Counted from the stretch's first letter, positions 16,297 through 24,547 are shown. The stretch is 46,945 bases of DNA from Acidobacteriota bacterium (GCA_025463215.1 JAOBWF010000060.1:1-46945); one strand, 5' to 3'. A program made the numbers and translations. The notes: generated by a model from the letters alone, not told the origin.

Positions 16297-17601
16297 ATGG
16301 CGGCCACGAATTCTCAACTGAAGCGGACGATGAAGAAGGTTTTCGGCCTCGACCAGTTCCGGCCGGGACAGGAGGATGTCATCCGCTCCGTGCTCGCGCG
16401 CCGAGACACGCTCGCGATCATGCCGACCGGCAGCGGCAAGTCGCTGTGCTATCAGCTGCCCGGGCTGCACCTGCGCGGCACCACGGTCGTGGTTTCGCCG
16501 CTGATCTCGCTGATGAAGGATCAGACCGACAAGCTGACCGGCTGCGGCATCGACACCTCGCAGGTCAACAGCGCGCTGTCGACGAGCGAGGCCGGCGCGT
16601 CGATGGATCAAATCCGAAAACAGCGCGCCGAGTTCGTGCTCACCACGCCCGAGCGCCTCACCGATGCGTCGTTCCTCGAGACCCTGGCCGGCAACACGAT
16701 CGACTTCATCGTCGTCGACGAAGCCCACTGTGTCTCACAGTGGGGCCACGATTTCCGGCCGGCGTTCGCCGAGCTGAAACACGCGATCGCCGCGCTCGGC
16801 CAGCCGCCGGTCCTGGCGCTCACGGCCACCGCCACTCCCCAGGTGATCACCGACATCGTCGACACGCTGGGGCTCCGCGATCCGGAGATCGTCAACACCG
16901 GCGTCTTTCGCGACAACCTCTCGCTCGAAGTCCGGCAGACGGCGAGCGACGGTGCGAAGCGTCTGCAGCTCGCGGAACTGGTGCGCGACATCGATGGCGC
17001 CGGTATCGTCTACGCCGCCAGCATCAAACAGGTCGAGGCGATCCACACCGAGCTGACCGCGATCGGCATTGCGGCGGGGAAATATCACGGCCGCCTGGGG
17101 CCGCGGCAGCGGCGCGAGAATCAGGAGCGCTTCATGGCCGGCGACATCAAGACGATGGTCGCGACCAATGCGTTCGGGATGGGCATCGACAAGCCGGATA
17201 TCCGCTTCGTGATCCACTACAGCATTCCGGGATCGCTCGAGGCCTACTACCAGGAGGCGGGGCGCGCCGGCCGCGATGGCGCGCCGGCGCGATGCATTCT
17301 TCTCTATCAGGCAGCCGACCGCCGGATTCACCGCTACTTCATCGCCGGCCGGTATCGCGGCGTGAAAACGCGCCTGGCGCGCAAGGGCATCGACGCCGAT
17401 CGACTGGAGCGGGAGCTGGCGCGCTATGAAGAACGGCGCCGCCACGACGAGCTCAAGCTCGAACAGATGATCCTGTACGGCCAGTCGATGACGTGCCGCT
17501 GGAGAGCCCTGCTCGAGTACTTCGACGAGGGCGCCGCCGATCCGGCATTCTCCTGCGGCGCGTGCGACGTCTGCGCCGTGCCGCAGACCCATGTCGCTTG
17601 A
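16297..17601 (+). CDS. recQ: RecQ-type ATP-dependent DNA helicase, short form
   Basis: A 434-aa RecQ-family 3'-5' DNA helicase for recombination and fork repair. The Q-motif region [14 protein letters not shown], Walker [10 protein letters not shown] (K48), DEAH box (141-144) with the RecQ-specific aromatic loop [32 protein letters not shown] and arginine-finger motif [10 protein letters not shown] are all present. The C-terminus holds the zinc site [12 protein letters not shown]...CGACDVC with four Cys. It ends there, without the winged-helix and HRDC domains of full RecQ (about 600 aa), so it belongs to the short class. The start at 16297 has no ribosome site. It converges with the phosphoesterase gene 6 bp downstream. 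Confidence 0.92.
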   Translation: MAATNSQLKRTMKKVFGLDQFRPGQEDVIRSVLARRDTLAIMPTGSGKSLCYQLPGLHLRGTTVVVSPLISLMKDQTDKLTGCGIDTSQVNSALSTSEAGASMDQIRKQRAEFVLTTPERLTDASFLETLAGNTIDFIVVDEAHCVSQWGHDFRPAFAELKHAIAALGQPPVLALTATATPQVITDIVDTLGLRDPEIVNTGVFRDNLSLEVRQTASDGAKRLQLAELVRDIDGAGIVYAASIKQVEAIHTELTAIGIAAGKYHGRLGPRQRRENQERFMAGDIKTMVATNAFGMGIDKPDIRFVIHYSIPGSLEAYYQEAGRAGRDGAPARCILLYQAADRRIHRYFIAGRYRGVKTRLARKGIDADRLERELARYEERRRHDELKLEQMILYGQSMTCRWRALLEYFDEGAADPAFSCGACDVCAVPQTHVA

Positions 17602-17607
17602 GCGGCG

Positions 17608-18411
17608 CTAGAACCAGCCGTCGCTGCGGTGCTGAAACGTGCCGGTCCAGGACCGTGCAAATGTCGCCGACGTGTCGTTCCAGCTGTACCGCTCGACGAT
17701 GATTCGCGGCCGCTCGAGCCGCAGCACGTTGAACGTATTGGCTTCCCCGCGCTCGCGCGTCGACAGCGTCCCGGCCTGCACCACCAGCGCGGAGTGACCC
17801 GCGATCTGATAGCGCTCGGCGCTGTGTCCGACGTGGCTGACGTGCAGGTGACCGGCGAGAAAGACGTCCGCGCCGGCAGCGGCCAGCTGCTGCATCGCCA
17901 TGTTCGATCGACCAATGAGATGCTCGTCGCCGTGGCCCGCCGGCAGGTCGAAGGGATGGTGCGTGACGACGATCTTCACCGCGTCGGGCGGCGCTGCGCG
18001 CAGCCGGGCGGAGGCCCGCGCGACCTGCGTGTCATTCAGCCGGCCGCCGCCGTGAAACGGCAGCGACCGCGCGCTGTTCATCCCGACCGCGATCATTTCG
18101 CCATCGTCGTGAACCGGCTCCAGGTCGGAGGTGATGTAGCGACGATAACTGCGCAGCGGATCCAGGAACCGCACCGGCAGGTTGTAGAGCGGCACGTCGT
18201 GGTTGCCGGGCACGACGAGGTGAGGAAACGCGAGCTGGGCGATGAAGGCGCGTGCCTGCTCGTACTGGCGCCGGCGGGCGCGCTGCGTGAGGTCTCCCGA
18301 GATCGCGACGAGATCCGGGATCAGGCTGCGGACCGTCGACAGCAGCGGTGCGACAACGCGCGCATCGACGCGGCCGAAATGAATGTCCGAGAGATGCACG
18401 ATGGTCCGCAT
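17608..18411 (-). CDS. Calcineurin-like metallophosphoesterase
   Basis: A 267-aa metallophosphoesterase with the complete two-metal site: D9-x-H11 (LSDIHFG), D40 (SGDLTQR), GNHD (69-72), THHP and GHLHVSH. The arrangement resembles CpdA/Icc and other class III phosphodiesterases, but substrates in this group range from cyclic nucleotides to lipid head groups. It follows the lipid-kinase gene on the same strand after 4 bp, which makes a lipid or nucleotide phosphoester a reasonable guess. No signal peptide is present. The start at 18411 is supported by the motif starting at residue 5. Confidence 0.88.
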   Translation of the reverse strand: MRTIVHLSDIHFGRVDARVVAPLLSTVRSLIPDLVAISGDLTQRARRRQYEQARAFIAQLAFPHLVVPGNHDVPLYNLPVRFLDPLRSYRRYITSDLEPVHDDGEMIAVGMNSARSLPFHGGGRLNDTQVARASARLRAAPPDAVKIVVTHHPFDLPAGHGDEHLIGRSNMAMQQLAAAGADVFLAGHLHVSHVGHSAERYQIAGHSALVVQAGTLSTRERGEANTFNVLRLERPRIIVERYSWNDTSATFARSWTGTFQHRSDGWF

Positions 18412-18415
18412 CGGT

Positions 18416-19318
18416 TCAGGCCTGCGGCACCACGACGCGCAGCGCTCCGGCGCGCGCCCGATAGTGCAGCGGTGTAGTCATGCGGCGGACCTCGCCGTCG
18501 ACGGCGACGCGCCGGCGCTTCCGGCGCGACGTGCCGATCCACAGCTCCGAGGCGGGCACGATCTCGAAGTCCCCCGACCGCCTGGCCCGGCCGACCAGCG
18601 CCTTCGCGAGCAGCAGCGGCAGCTGATAGGCGTGCAGCCGCGGCGCCAGATAGACGAACAGCGCGCCCTCGTCCAGCCGCGTGCGCTTGCCCATCCGGAT
18701 GCCGTCAATTTCGTACTCGTTGTTGCCGACGAACACGAAGGGCGTTCGCCAGCTGCGGCGGTGTCCGTCGACGTCGATGCTCACCGTGACCCCGCGGTAA
18801 CGCCACAGCACACGAATCGTGGCGAGCGCCATCGCCGGCCACTTCGCGTGCCCCTGGCCGCGCAGCGCCTCGCGCGCGTCGACGATGCTCGGGTAGATGC
18901 CGATCGAGGAGTTGTTGACGAAGACCGAGTCGTTGACCTGACCGACGTCCACCGCGCGGATGTGGCCGGCGGCGATCACCGCGACCGCTCCCTCGAGATC
19001 GAGCGGAATCTGGAGGTCCTTGGCAAAGTGATTCAGCGTGCCGAGCGGAAGCACACCCAGGGCCGCGGCGGAGTCGACCAGCGCGGCGGCGACGCTGCTG
19101 ACCGTGCCATCGCCGCCGGCGGCAACGACAATCGCCGCGTGCCGGCTGGCGTCACGCGCGGCGGGCCCCGGGTCGTCGCCATCGCGAAGCACGATGATCT
19201 CCACGGCGTGACCCGCGGCTCGGAAGAGCGCCGCAAGCTCGGTCTCGATTTGTGCGTGACCGGCGGCAGCGCCGGCGCGGGCGTTCACGATGATGGCGAT
19301 GGACGCCGGCGGGGACAT
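18416..19318 (-). CDS. Diacylglycerol kinase-like lipid kinase (YegS/BmrU type)
   Basis: A 300-aa member of the DAGK catalytic-domain family. The signatures IAIIVNARAG, VVAAGGDGTVSSVAAAL (GGDGT at 68-72), LGVLPLGTLNHFAKDL and FVNNSSIGIYP are all present, and a C-terminal beta-sandwich (FVFVGNNEYEIDG, LDEGALFVYLAP, RRVAVDGEV) follows. Such enzymes phosphorylate diacylglycerol or related lipids at the inner membrane. I chose the ATG at 19318 over a GTG 14 codons upstream because it directly precedes the first strand. The downstream phosphoesterase is 4 bp away, giving a kinase-phosphatase pair in one operon. The next feature upstream is the tRNA-Ser gene. Confidence 0.88.
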   Translation of the reverse strand: MSPPASIAIIVNARAGAAAGHAQIETELAALFRAAGHAVEIIVLRDGDDPGPAARDASRHAAIVVAAGGDGTVSSVAAALVDSAAALGVLPLGTLNHFAKDLQIPLDLEGAVAVIAAGHIRAVDVGQVNDSVFVNNSSIGIYPSIVDAREALRGQGHAKWPAMALATIRVLWRYRGVTVSIDVDGHRRSWRTPFVFVGNNEYEIDGIRMGKRTRLDEGALFVYLAPRLHAYQLPLLLAKALVGRARRSGDFEIVPASELWIGTSRRKRRRVAVDGEVRRMTTPLHYRARAGALRVVVPQA

Positions 19319-19391
19319 GACCGCCCCAATCGTACTGGCGCGATCGGGCGGCACACTCACGGTTCAGGCAGCGCGGACTCTGGAAGGGATT

Positions 19392-19478
19392 CGGAGAGGT
19401 AGGGATTCGAACCCTAGATAGCCTTACGACTATAACGGTTTTCGAGACCGCCGCTTTCGACCACTCAGCCACCTCTCC
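19392..19478 (-). tRNA. tRNA-Ser(CGA)
   Basis: An 87-nt class II tRNA on the minus strand. The 7-bp acceptor stem GGAGAGG/CCTCTCC, the D-arm TGGCTGAGTGGTCGAAAG, the loop CTCGAAA with anticodon CGA (plus-strand 19442-19444), a long variable arm and the T-arm GGGTTCGAATCCC are all visible. The discriminator base is G and CCA is not encoded. A TAGAAT box (plus coordinates 19497-19502) lies 19 bp upstream and may be its -10 element. Confidence 0.96.
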
Positions 19479-19546
19479 CGTATTCGGGAACCCCCGATTC
19501 TAACATGGCAGTGAAGGGGACGTCCCGCCGGCTCGCGGTCGACGCA

Positions 19547-20008
19547 TCAGGATGATGCACGCGAGCTGCGACGTTCCCTGAAGAACGTCTGCATCAGCTC
19601 GCGGCAGGCCGCCTCGCGAACGTCGCCCACGACTTCGATCCGGTGGTTGAGACCCGGCAGCTCGGCGCCGCGGACCGCCGAGATCAACGACCCGGTCTTG
19701 GGCTCCGCCGCGCCATACACCAGCGTCCCGATGCGCGCGTGCACCAGTGCGCCGACGCACATCAGACAGGGCTCAATGGTCACGCACAGGATCGCGCCGG
19801 TCAGCCGGTAGTTGGCGACGTGGCGCGCGGCATCACGGATCGCGACGATCTCGGCATGCGCGGTCGGATCACCCGATGAAATCGGCTGATTGAAGCCGCG
19901 GCCGACAATCGTGCCGGCGAGCACGACGACGGCGCCGATCGGTACTTCTCCCGCGTCGCGGGCGAGCCGCGCCGCGTCCAACGCGGCATCCATCCAGTCG
20001 TCGTACAT
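19547..20008 (-). CDS. tadA: tRNA-specific adenosine deaminase TadA
   Basis: A 153-aa zinc deaminase that converts A34 to inosine in tRNA-Arg(ACG), as in other bacteria. The zinc/catalytic residues are H51-A-E53 and P80-C81-x-x-C84 (EPCLMC). Family blocks EVPIGAVVV, GRGFNQPISSGDPTAHAEI, YGAAEPKTG and the C-terminal RELMQTFFRERR are present. Its tRNA substrate is encoded 3.6 kb away (tRNA-Arg ACG at 23583-23656). The ATG at 20008 faces the divergent exported-protein gene, 22 bp apart, over a shared AT-rich box. Confidence 0.95.
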   Translation of the reverse strand: MYDDWMDAALDAARLARDAGEVPIGAVVVLAGTIVGRGFNQPISSGDPTAHAEIVAIRDAARHVANYRLTGAILCVTIEPCLMCVGALVHARIGTLVYGAAEPKTGSLISAVRGAELPGLNHRIEVVGDVREAACRELMQTFFRERRSSRASS

Positions 20009-20016
20009 GAAGTCCG

Positions 20017-20024
20017 CATAATAT
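20017..20024. promoter_or_regulatory. Shared AT-rich -10 region, tadA / DMF-amidase-like gene
   Basis: The 22-bp divergent gap contains CATAATAT. On the plus strand TAATAT (20019-20024) lies exactly 6 nt before the ATG at 20031. On the minus strand TATTAT lies 9 nt before the tadA ATG. No Shine-Dalgarno sequence is visible on the minus strand. On the plus strand only GGG sits close to the start. This is the spacing expected for leaderless or near-leaderless transcripts in both directions. Confidence 0.4.
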
Positions 20025-20030
20025 CAGGGC

Positions 20031-21581
20031 ATGCTGGCCGTTCTCCTCGCGGTGGTCACGACGGTCGCGGCCGAAAATCAGCGTCCGGGATCGCCCGGGT
20101 GGGACATCACCACCCCCGCATTCCATCGGGAGATCGAAGGCTACGCATCGCGGACGAGCGTCAACGGCGGCGATCCGATCGACCTGTTCGTCAACACACG
20201 CGAGCCCCGCTACACCGTCGACGTCTTTCGCATGGGCTGGTACGGCGGCATCGGCGCGCGCCGCGTCGCCGGCCCGATCGATCGCGAAGGCACCGCCCAG
20301 GAGGTCCCGGCGCCCGATCCGGTGACCGGCCTGGTGGCATGCGCCTGGCGCGACCCGCTGCGGCTCGCGACGCGCGACGCCGCCGGCGCGTGGCCGAGCG
20401 GCATCTATCTCGCCCGCTTGACCGCCCTCAGCCGCGCGCAGTCGTTCATCGTGTTCGTCGTGCGCGACGATGCCCGCGCCTCCGCGCTGCTGTTTCAGTC
20501 GAGCGTGACGACGTTCGCCGCGTACAACAACTGGGGCGGCAAGTCGCTGTATGCGTTCAACAGCGGCAACGCACCGGCGCGAAAGGTCTCGTTCGATCGG
20601 CCGTACGCCGCGAACCCGTACGGCGTGCGGCTCGACGGCGCCGGCGATTTCCTGCGCCGCTGGGAATACAACGCCGTCCGCTTCCTGGAGCGCGAGGGCT
20701 ACGACGTGAGTTACGCGACCGACGTCGACACCCACGAGCGCCCGATCGCCGAGTCCGGCGCACCGTCCGGGCACCGCGTGTTCCTGTCGGTCGGCCACGA
20801 CGAGTACTGGTCGGCGCCGATGCGCGCGCACGTCGAGGCGGCGCGCGATCGCGGCGTCCACCTCGCGTTTCTCGGCGCCGATGCCTGCTACTGGCAGATT
20901 CGGTTCGAGCCGGGCGCGGGCGGCGACGCCGACCGCACCATCGTCGGCTACAAGGAAGCGGCGGGCGATCTCGATCCGCTCGCGCTCGACGGCCGGCCGG
21001 ACAACGATCATCTGATCACCGGACGCTGGCGCGACCGGCCGGTGGGGCGCCCCGAGGAGCGGCTCGTCGGCGTGATGTACGCCGCCGATCCGGTCGATGC
21101 CGACATCGTCGTGACCGAGGCGGACCATTGGGCGTTCGCTGGTACGGGGCTCCGGCGCGGCGACGCGCTGCGCGGCCTGCTCGGCTACGAAGTCGACGCG
21201 ATGTCCGGCGGCGGCCGGGCCGGGCTCACCCGGCTGGCGCACTCGCCGTTCCACGACGAGGGGGCGCACGGCGCGATCCGGTATGCGGACATGACGCTGT
21301 ACGAGTCGGGCAGCGGCGCGCTCGTCTTCGCGACGGGATCGATTCAGTGGAGCTGGGGCCTCGACGACTTCAACGCGCCGGCATGGCACAGCGCGCGGGT
21401 CAGCGAGGCGGCGCGGCGCATCACACGCAACGTGATCGATCGCATGCTGCGGACGCCGACGCATCCGCGCCCCGCGCCGCGCTGGCTGCCGAGTCCGATC
21501 GTGCTGCTGGCGTCGGCGATCGCGCTCGCGTTCGTGGCACGGGCGTGGATTCGGCGTAGGATGGGGGGCCATGCTCCCTGA
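20031..21581 (+). CDS. Exported N,N-dimethylformamidase large-subunit-like protein
   Basis: A 516-aa protein related to the C-terminal domain of the N,N-dimethylformamidase beta subunit. Typical blocks are YTVDVFRMGWYGGIGAR, TFAAYNNWGGKSLYAF, FLEREGYDVSYATDVD, FLSVGHDEYWSAPMR and ALVFATGSIQWSWGLD. GHDEYW (255-260) probably includes catalytic or metal residues. A short signal peptide (about 1-14) and a C-terminal hydrophobic segment (about 490-507) followed by RRRM suggest a periplasmic enzyme anchored at its C-terminus. DMFase itself is cytoplasmic, so the substrate here is likely different. Its 3' end overlaps the next gene by 11 bp. Confidence 0.8.
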   Translation: MLAVLLAVVTTVAAENQRPGSPGWDITTPAFHREIEGYASRTSVNGGDPIDLFVNTREPRYTVDVFRMGWYGGIGARRVAGPIDREGTAQEVPAPDPVTGLVACAWRDPLRLATRDAAGAWPSGIYLARLTALSRAQSFIVFVVRDDARASALLFQSSVTTFAAYNNWGGKSLYAFNSGNAPARKVSFDRPYAANPYGVRLDGAGDFLRRWEYNAVRFLEREGYDVSYATDVDTHERPIAESGAPSGHRVFLSVGHDEYWSAPMRAHVEAARDRGVHLAFLGADACYWQIRFEPGAGGDADRTIVGYKEAAGDLDPLALDGRPDNDHLITGRWRDRPVGRPEERLVGVMYAADPVDADIVVTEADHWAFAGTGLRRGDALRGLLGYEVDAMSGGGRAGLTRLAHSPFHDEGAHGAIRYADMTLYESGSGALVFATGSIQWSWGLDDFNAPAWHSARVSEAARRITRNVIDRMLRTPTHPRPAPRWLPSPIVLLASAIALAFVARAWIRRRMGGHAP

Positions 21582-21951
21582 TCTTCGCCAGCGCCCCGAT
21601 CGGCGGCGCCGCGGGCGCGGCGGCCGCCGCCCAGACGACAAGGGGGACTTCGCGCCGCTGGTCCTCGTCGCGGACGAGGATGCCGCGAGCGGCGATATGT
21701 GCGAAGCGCTGCTCGCGACGCTGCGCTTCGCGGTGGCGCGCGTCGACTCGGTGGACAAGGCGATCGCGGTGATCGCGACGCTACTGCCCGACGTCATCGT
21801 CGCGCGCGGCCGTGACGTCTCGCCGCTGCAGCGGGCGGCGTGGCCGAGCGGCGTCCCGTTCGTCACCGTGACCGACGGCCTGCGCGATCCCGACGCGCTC
21901 ATCGACGCCATCCGCCACGCCATCCGCTCCGCGCGCGTGCCGCAGAACTAG
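21571..21951 (+). CDS. Degenerate response-regulator receiver-like protein
   Basis: A 126-aa protein with a basic, Arg/Gly-rich N-terminus (RQRPDRRRRGRGGRR, residues 6-20), then a receiver-like alpha/beta domain. LVLVADEDAASGDMCEALLATLRF resembles the first strand with its acidic pair, and LLPDVIVARG resembles the third strand. The aspartate that should be phosphorylated is replaced (DVIVARGRD in place of DLxLLD), so ordinary phosphorylation is unlikely. The GVPFVTVTDGLRDPDALIDAI end fits strands 4-5. The basic N-terminal arm may bind nucleic acid; that is a guess. It starts inside the 3' end of the previous gene (11-bp overlap). Confidence 0.65.
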   Translation: MLPDLRQRPDRRRRGRGGRRPDDKGDFAPLVLVADEDAASGDMCEALLATLRFAVARVDSVDKAIAVIATLLPDVIVARGRDVSPLQRAAWPSGVPFVTVTDGLRDPDALIDAIRHAIRSARVPQN

Positions 21952-22155
21952 CAGAGCCGCCGGCGCCTCAGCGCTCCCCCTGCAGCGGCTCTGCCGCCAA
22001 CGCGACCGTCGCGGATGACGCAATCGCCGCGTAGATTTTTCCCACTCCGTCGTCGCGGGCGACGCACCGCGGCGGCAACCTTCGGCCGATCGAAATGGCC
22101 GAGCGGCATATCGATTGCCCCTCCTCCTCTCGCGGGATTATCGAAGGAGCGTGCG

Positions 22156-22371
22156 ATGCGCCGATCGCTTGTGGTGGATGCCGGTCTCGACAAGCTCCAG
22201 CAGCTGCTGCTGGCGATGGAGGAAGGCGACGAAATCAGCGCCGAGCACGCCCAGACGATCAGCGGGTTGCAGCTCGCGCAGTGCGAAGCGGTGCTCGAGG
22301 CGCTCGCGCGCGCGGGATTGATGATCCGGCGGCCCGGTGGCGCCTACGTCCGCCGCCACCTCGCCGAGTGA
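22156..22371 (+). CDS. Small winged-helix-like protein (71 aa)
   Basis: A 71-aa protein with a strong ribosome site (AAGGAG, 6 nt before the ATG). It reads LDKLQQLLLAMEEGDEISAEHAQTISGL, then QCEAVLEALARAGLMIRR and ends with a GGAYVRRHL hairpin. This layout, helix-helix-recognition helix-wing, looks like a small winged helix-turn-helix domain without any effector part. I cannot name a family. The 204-bp gap upstream contains no gene I can support and is its probable promoter region. Confidence 0.68.
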   Translation: MRRSLVVDAGLDKLQQLLLAMEEGDEISAEHAQTISGLQLAQCEAVLEALARAGLMIRRPGGAYVRRHLAE

Positions 22372-22444
22372 GTGCGAACGGGTCAGCCAGGGACCCGAGG
22401 GCGCATTGGAGCGGCCCCGGCGGATATCGATGTGACGCACCGCG

Positions 22445-22459
22445 GTGACGGCGCGTCAC
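22445..22459. terminator. Hairpin between convergent genes
   Basis: GTGACG-GCG-CGTCAC forms a perfect 6-bp stem in the gap between two convergent genes. There is no T-run on either side, so its role as terminator is only suggested by position. Confidence 0.25.
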
Positions 22460-22475
22460 GCGCGTCTCGTCGCGC

Positions 22476-23372
22476 CTATTGATTGGTCGCTCTCGTCGTC
22501 AGCAAGAAATCGCGCACGATCCGGTTGAACTCGTCGGCGCATTCGAGCTGTGGCATGTGGCCGCAGTTGTCGACGATCACCTTGCGGGCGCCGGAAATGG
22601 TTTTCTCGAGTCGATCCGCACCGGCGGGATTCGCGAGCTCGTCGTACTTGCCCCAGACGACCAGCGTCGGTGCCTTGACGCCGCGCACCTCTTGCTCGCT
22701 GAGGCTGCCCCTCTCACCCGCCTCCTGCATCTTCGTGATCGTGAACGCCGCCCTCAGCCTCAGGGCCAGTTGCTCGTCGACCATTTTCTCGGTCACGCGG
22801 CTTTTGTCGTGGAACAGGATGCGGAAGAACTCGCGCGTCTCGTCGCGCGTCACACTGTTCTGCAGCTGCCGGCGGTGCAACGCGTCCGGTGTCGGCGGCG
22901 GTGCGGCAGCGGTGGCAGTTGAGCGGAAGCCGCCGCCATCGGCCAGGACGATTCGATCGACCATCTCGGGGTAATGCACCGCGGTATACAGCGCGACGCC
23001 GGCGCCCATCGAGTTGCCCACGAGCGACGCCTTCTGAAGGCCCGCCGCCTTCATGAAGCCGACAAGAAATTCCGCGAGCATGCCGGTGTGATAGTTCGCC
23101 AGCGGCTTGTCGGATTCGCCGAAGCCGATCTGATCGAGGGCGAAGACATGGAAGTCCTTCGCGAGCGGGTCGATGTTCGGCCCCCAGCGTGATCCGTCGC
23201 CGCCGAGACCATGCAGCAGCACGACCGGTGCGCCGCGACCGGCCTCCAGATAGTGGAGCTTGAACCCCAGAACGGTCACATCCTTGCCGGTCGCAGCGGC
23301 CTGCGGGCGAGCCAGACCGACGATTGCTCCGACGACGAGCACGACTGATGTCGCGAAGAATCTTTTCAGCAT
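22476..23372 (-). CDS. Exported alpha/beta hydrolase
   Basis: A 298-aa alpha/beta-hydrolase with an N-terminal signal or anchor helix (residues 1-27). The oxyanion loop is VVLLHGLGGDGSRW, the nucleophile elbow LVGNSMGAG (S121), the acid D in WGKYDELAN and the catalytic His in DNCGHMPQLE. The sequence order resembles the epoxide hydrolase/C-C hydrolase subgroup. The substrate is unknown. The start at 23372 sits 6 residues before the hydrophobic core. It faces the small winged-helix gene convergently. Confidence 0.86.
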   Translation of the reverse strand: MLKRFFATSVVLVVGAIVGLARPQAAATGKDVTVLGFKLHYLEAGRGAPVVLLHGLGGDGSRWGPNIDPLAKDFHVFALDQIGFGESDKPLANYHTGMLAEFLVGFMKAAGLQKASLVGNSMGAGVALYTAVHYPEMVDRIVLADGGGFRSTATAAAPPPTPDALHRRQLQNSVTRDETREFFRILFHDKSRVTEKMVDEQLALRLRAAFTITKMQEAGERGSLSEQEVRGVKAPTLVVWGKYDELANPAGADRLEKTISGARKVIVDNCGHMPQLECADEFNRIVRDFLLTTRATNQ

Positions 23373-23484
23373 GCGCCGATTCTAGCGCGAGCCCGGGCGG
23401 CGTTCTTCCGGGATTTGGCCGCGCGCAGGCGCGAACGGCAGGCGTGGGGAGGGAGCGCCGGAGCTCACGCGTTGAAACTGATTA

Positions 23485-23504
23485 GTGCGCCTTGCAGGAC
23501 TCGA
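23485..23504. repeat. 20-bp copy of the tRNA-Arg 3' end
   Basis: GTGCGCCTTGCAGGACTCGA occurs here and again at 23582-23601, where it covers the acceptor stem, discriminator and part of the T-arm of tRNA-Arg. The two copies are in direct orientation, 97 bp apart start to start, and the extra copy lies beyond the tRNA's 3' end. This is the arrangement left by site-specific integration at a tRNA gene, although the 77 bp between the copies encodes nothing. Confidence 0.7.
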
Positions 23505-23561
23505 CCCCGCTCGCGGTGAGCGCGCGCGAACCGCGGCGTGGCTGAAGACCGCATGGGAAAC

Positions 23562-23581
23562 CAGCTCGCGGCTGCGAGCTG
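23562..23581 (-). terminator. Terminator-like hairpin after tRNA-Arg
   Basis: A perfect 8-bp stem CAGCTCGC/GCGAGCTG with a 4-nt loop begins 1 nt after the tRNA-Arg 3' end on the minus strand. It is followed by GTTTCCC. The stem position and the three T residues suggest intrinsic termination, though the T-tract is short. Confidence 0.5.
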
Positions 23582-23582
23582 G

Positions 23583-23656
23583 TGCGCCTTGCAGGACTCG
23601 AACCTGCGACCTCCTGGTTCGTAGCCAGACGCTCTATCCAACTGAGCTAAAGGCGC
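23583..23656 (-). tRNA. tRNA-Arg(ACG)
   Basis: A 74-nt tRNA on the minus strand. The acceptor stem GCGCCTT/AAGGCGC, D-arm TAGCTCAGTTGGATAGAGC, the loop CTACGAA with anticodon ACG, variable loop AGGTC and T-arm GCAGGTTCGAGTCCTGC are complete. The discriminator is A and CCA is not encoded. ACG is read after conversion to ICG by TadA, whose gene is also in this window. Confidence 0.97.
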
Positions 23657-23680
23657 GCATTGAGGCCGGACGAAACTCTG

Positions 23681-23710
23681 AGTGTAGACGCTTCCGTCAA
23701 CGCTGGTCAA
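23681..23710 (-). promoter_or_regulatory. Candidate tRNA-Arg promoter
   Basis: On the minus strand TTGACC (23710-23705) is followed after 18 nt by TACACT (23686-23681), 24 nt before the tRNA 5' end. It overlaps the 3' end of the GIY-YIG gene. Confidence 0.45.
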
Positions 23711-24545
23711 GACGCTCGGCAAACAGACGATCGTCGGCGAGCAGCGCGGCGAGCCGCACCTGCAGTTGCGCGACCGTGGCGGCGTCGTGCGGATCGAGCC
23801 GCGTCGCGGCGGCGCCGCGGCCGGCGAGCCACGAAAAGACCAACGGGGCGAAGCCGGCCGCGCGCGACGTGCCGGGTGCGGCCTGCGGCGTGCGAAGTAC
23901 GGCGTTCGCGCCACGGAAAAAGATCCACAGACGTTTGGCGTGCACCGCGAGGTCGGCGCCGCTGCGGCGGGTGCGCTGAATCATCCAGCGGCCGTCGAGG
24001 GCGGCGGCGATCAGCTCGACCGAGTCCGCTTCGATCGACGGCTGCACGACCAGGACATCGCGCCGCAGCGCCTGCGGCAGCTCGCGGGTGTCGGGATCGG
24101 GCGCCGCGATCTGGACGTTGATCGGCGGCCGCAGCTCCTGAATCAGCGCCGCCTCTCGCAGCAGCGCCTCGATCTCCGATCCGACCTCGTGCCATTCGGC
24201 GTCCGCGGCGCGCGACATACCCGGCTTGATCGCGCGCCAGCGGCGCTCGGCGAAATGCGCGCGCAGCCGGCGGCGGAGGTGCACGGCCTTGCCGACGTAC
24301 AGGGCGCGGCCGTCCTCGTCCTTGAGGATGTAGACGCCGGGCGTCGGCGGCGCGGCGCGGCAGATCCGCTCCCCCGCCTCGCGCCACACCTCGCGCCGGT
24401 CCTCGAGCACCAGCGCCTGCGCCACCAGCCGGCGCGCGAGCTCGGGCGGCGCGCCGCGGATCCCGAGCACCTCCGACGCCAGCCGCTGATGATCAGGGGT
24501 GTCGCCCATCTCGGCGAGACGAGCCAGCAGTTTGTCGCGCAGCAT
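23697..24545 (-). CDS. GIY-YIG nuclease domain protein (UvrC/Cho N-terminus-like)
   Basis: A 282-aa protein with a GIY-YIG endonuclease domain at about residues 66-145. PGVYILKDEDG and ALYVGKAVHLRRRLRAHF carry the GIY and YIG positions and catalytic arginine. EIEALLREAALIQELRPPIN holds the metal-binding Glu and the terminal Asn. This order matches the UvrC N-terminal domain and Cho nuclease. The 65-residue helical N-terminus and the C-terminal 130 residues are not UvrC-like, and there is no UvrB-binding or RNase H-like domain. A DNA-repair or structure-specific nicking role is likely. It follows the NagZ-like gene after 2 bp, so it is co-transcribed with it. Confidence 0.85.
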   Translation of the reverse strand: MLRDKLLARLAEMGDTPDHQRLASEVLGIRGAPPELARRLVAQALVLEDRREVWREAGERICRAAPPTPGVYILKDEDGRALYVGKAVHLRRRLRAHFAERRWRAIKPGMSRAADAEWHEVGSEIEALLREAALIQELRPPINVQIAAPDPDTRELPQALRRDVLVVQPSIEADSVELIAAALDGRWMIQRTRRSGADLAVHAKRLWIFFRGANAVLRTPQAAPGTSRAAGFAPLVFSWLAGRGAAATRLDPHDAATVAQLQVRLAALLADDRLFAERLDQR

Positions 24546-24547
24546 GG

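Noticed and set aside
16297-17601. RecQ truncated by mutation?
   Set aside because: The protein ends cleanly after its four-cysteine zinc site with no homologous sequence downstream. It is the natural short RecQ form, not a broken gene.
19152-19472. Open frame starting MAEWSKAAVSKTVI over tRNA-Ser
   Set aside because: It is a translated tRNA-Ser gene. The rest of the frame is antisense or out-of-frame to the lipid kinase.
23465-23914. Open frame on the minus strand reading through tRNA-Arg (contains QLDRASGYEPGGRRFESC)
   Set aside because: This peptide is the translation of the tRNA gene itself, a familiar false protein in databases. The region is fully explained by the tRNA, its terminator and the GIY-YIG gene end.
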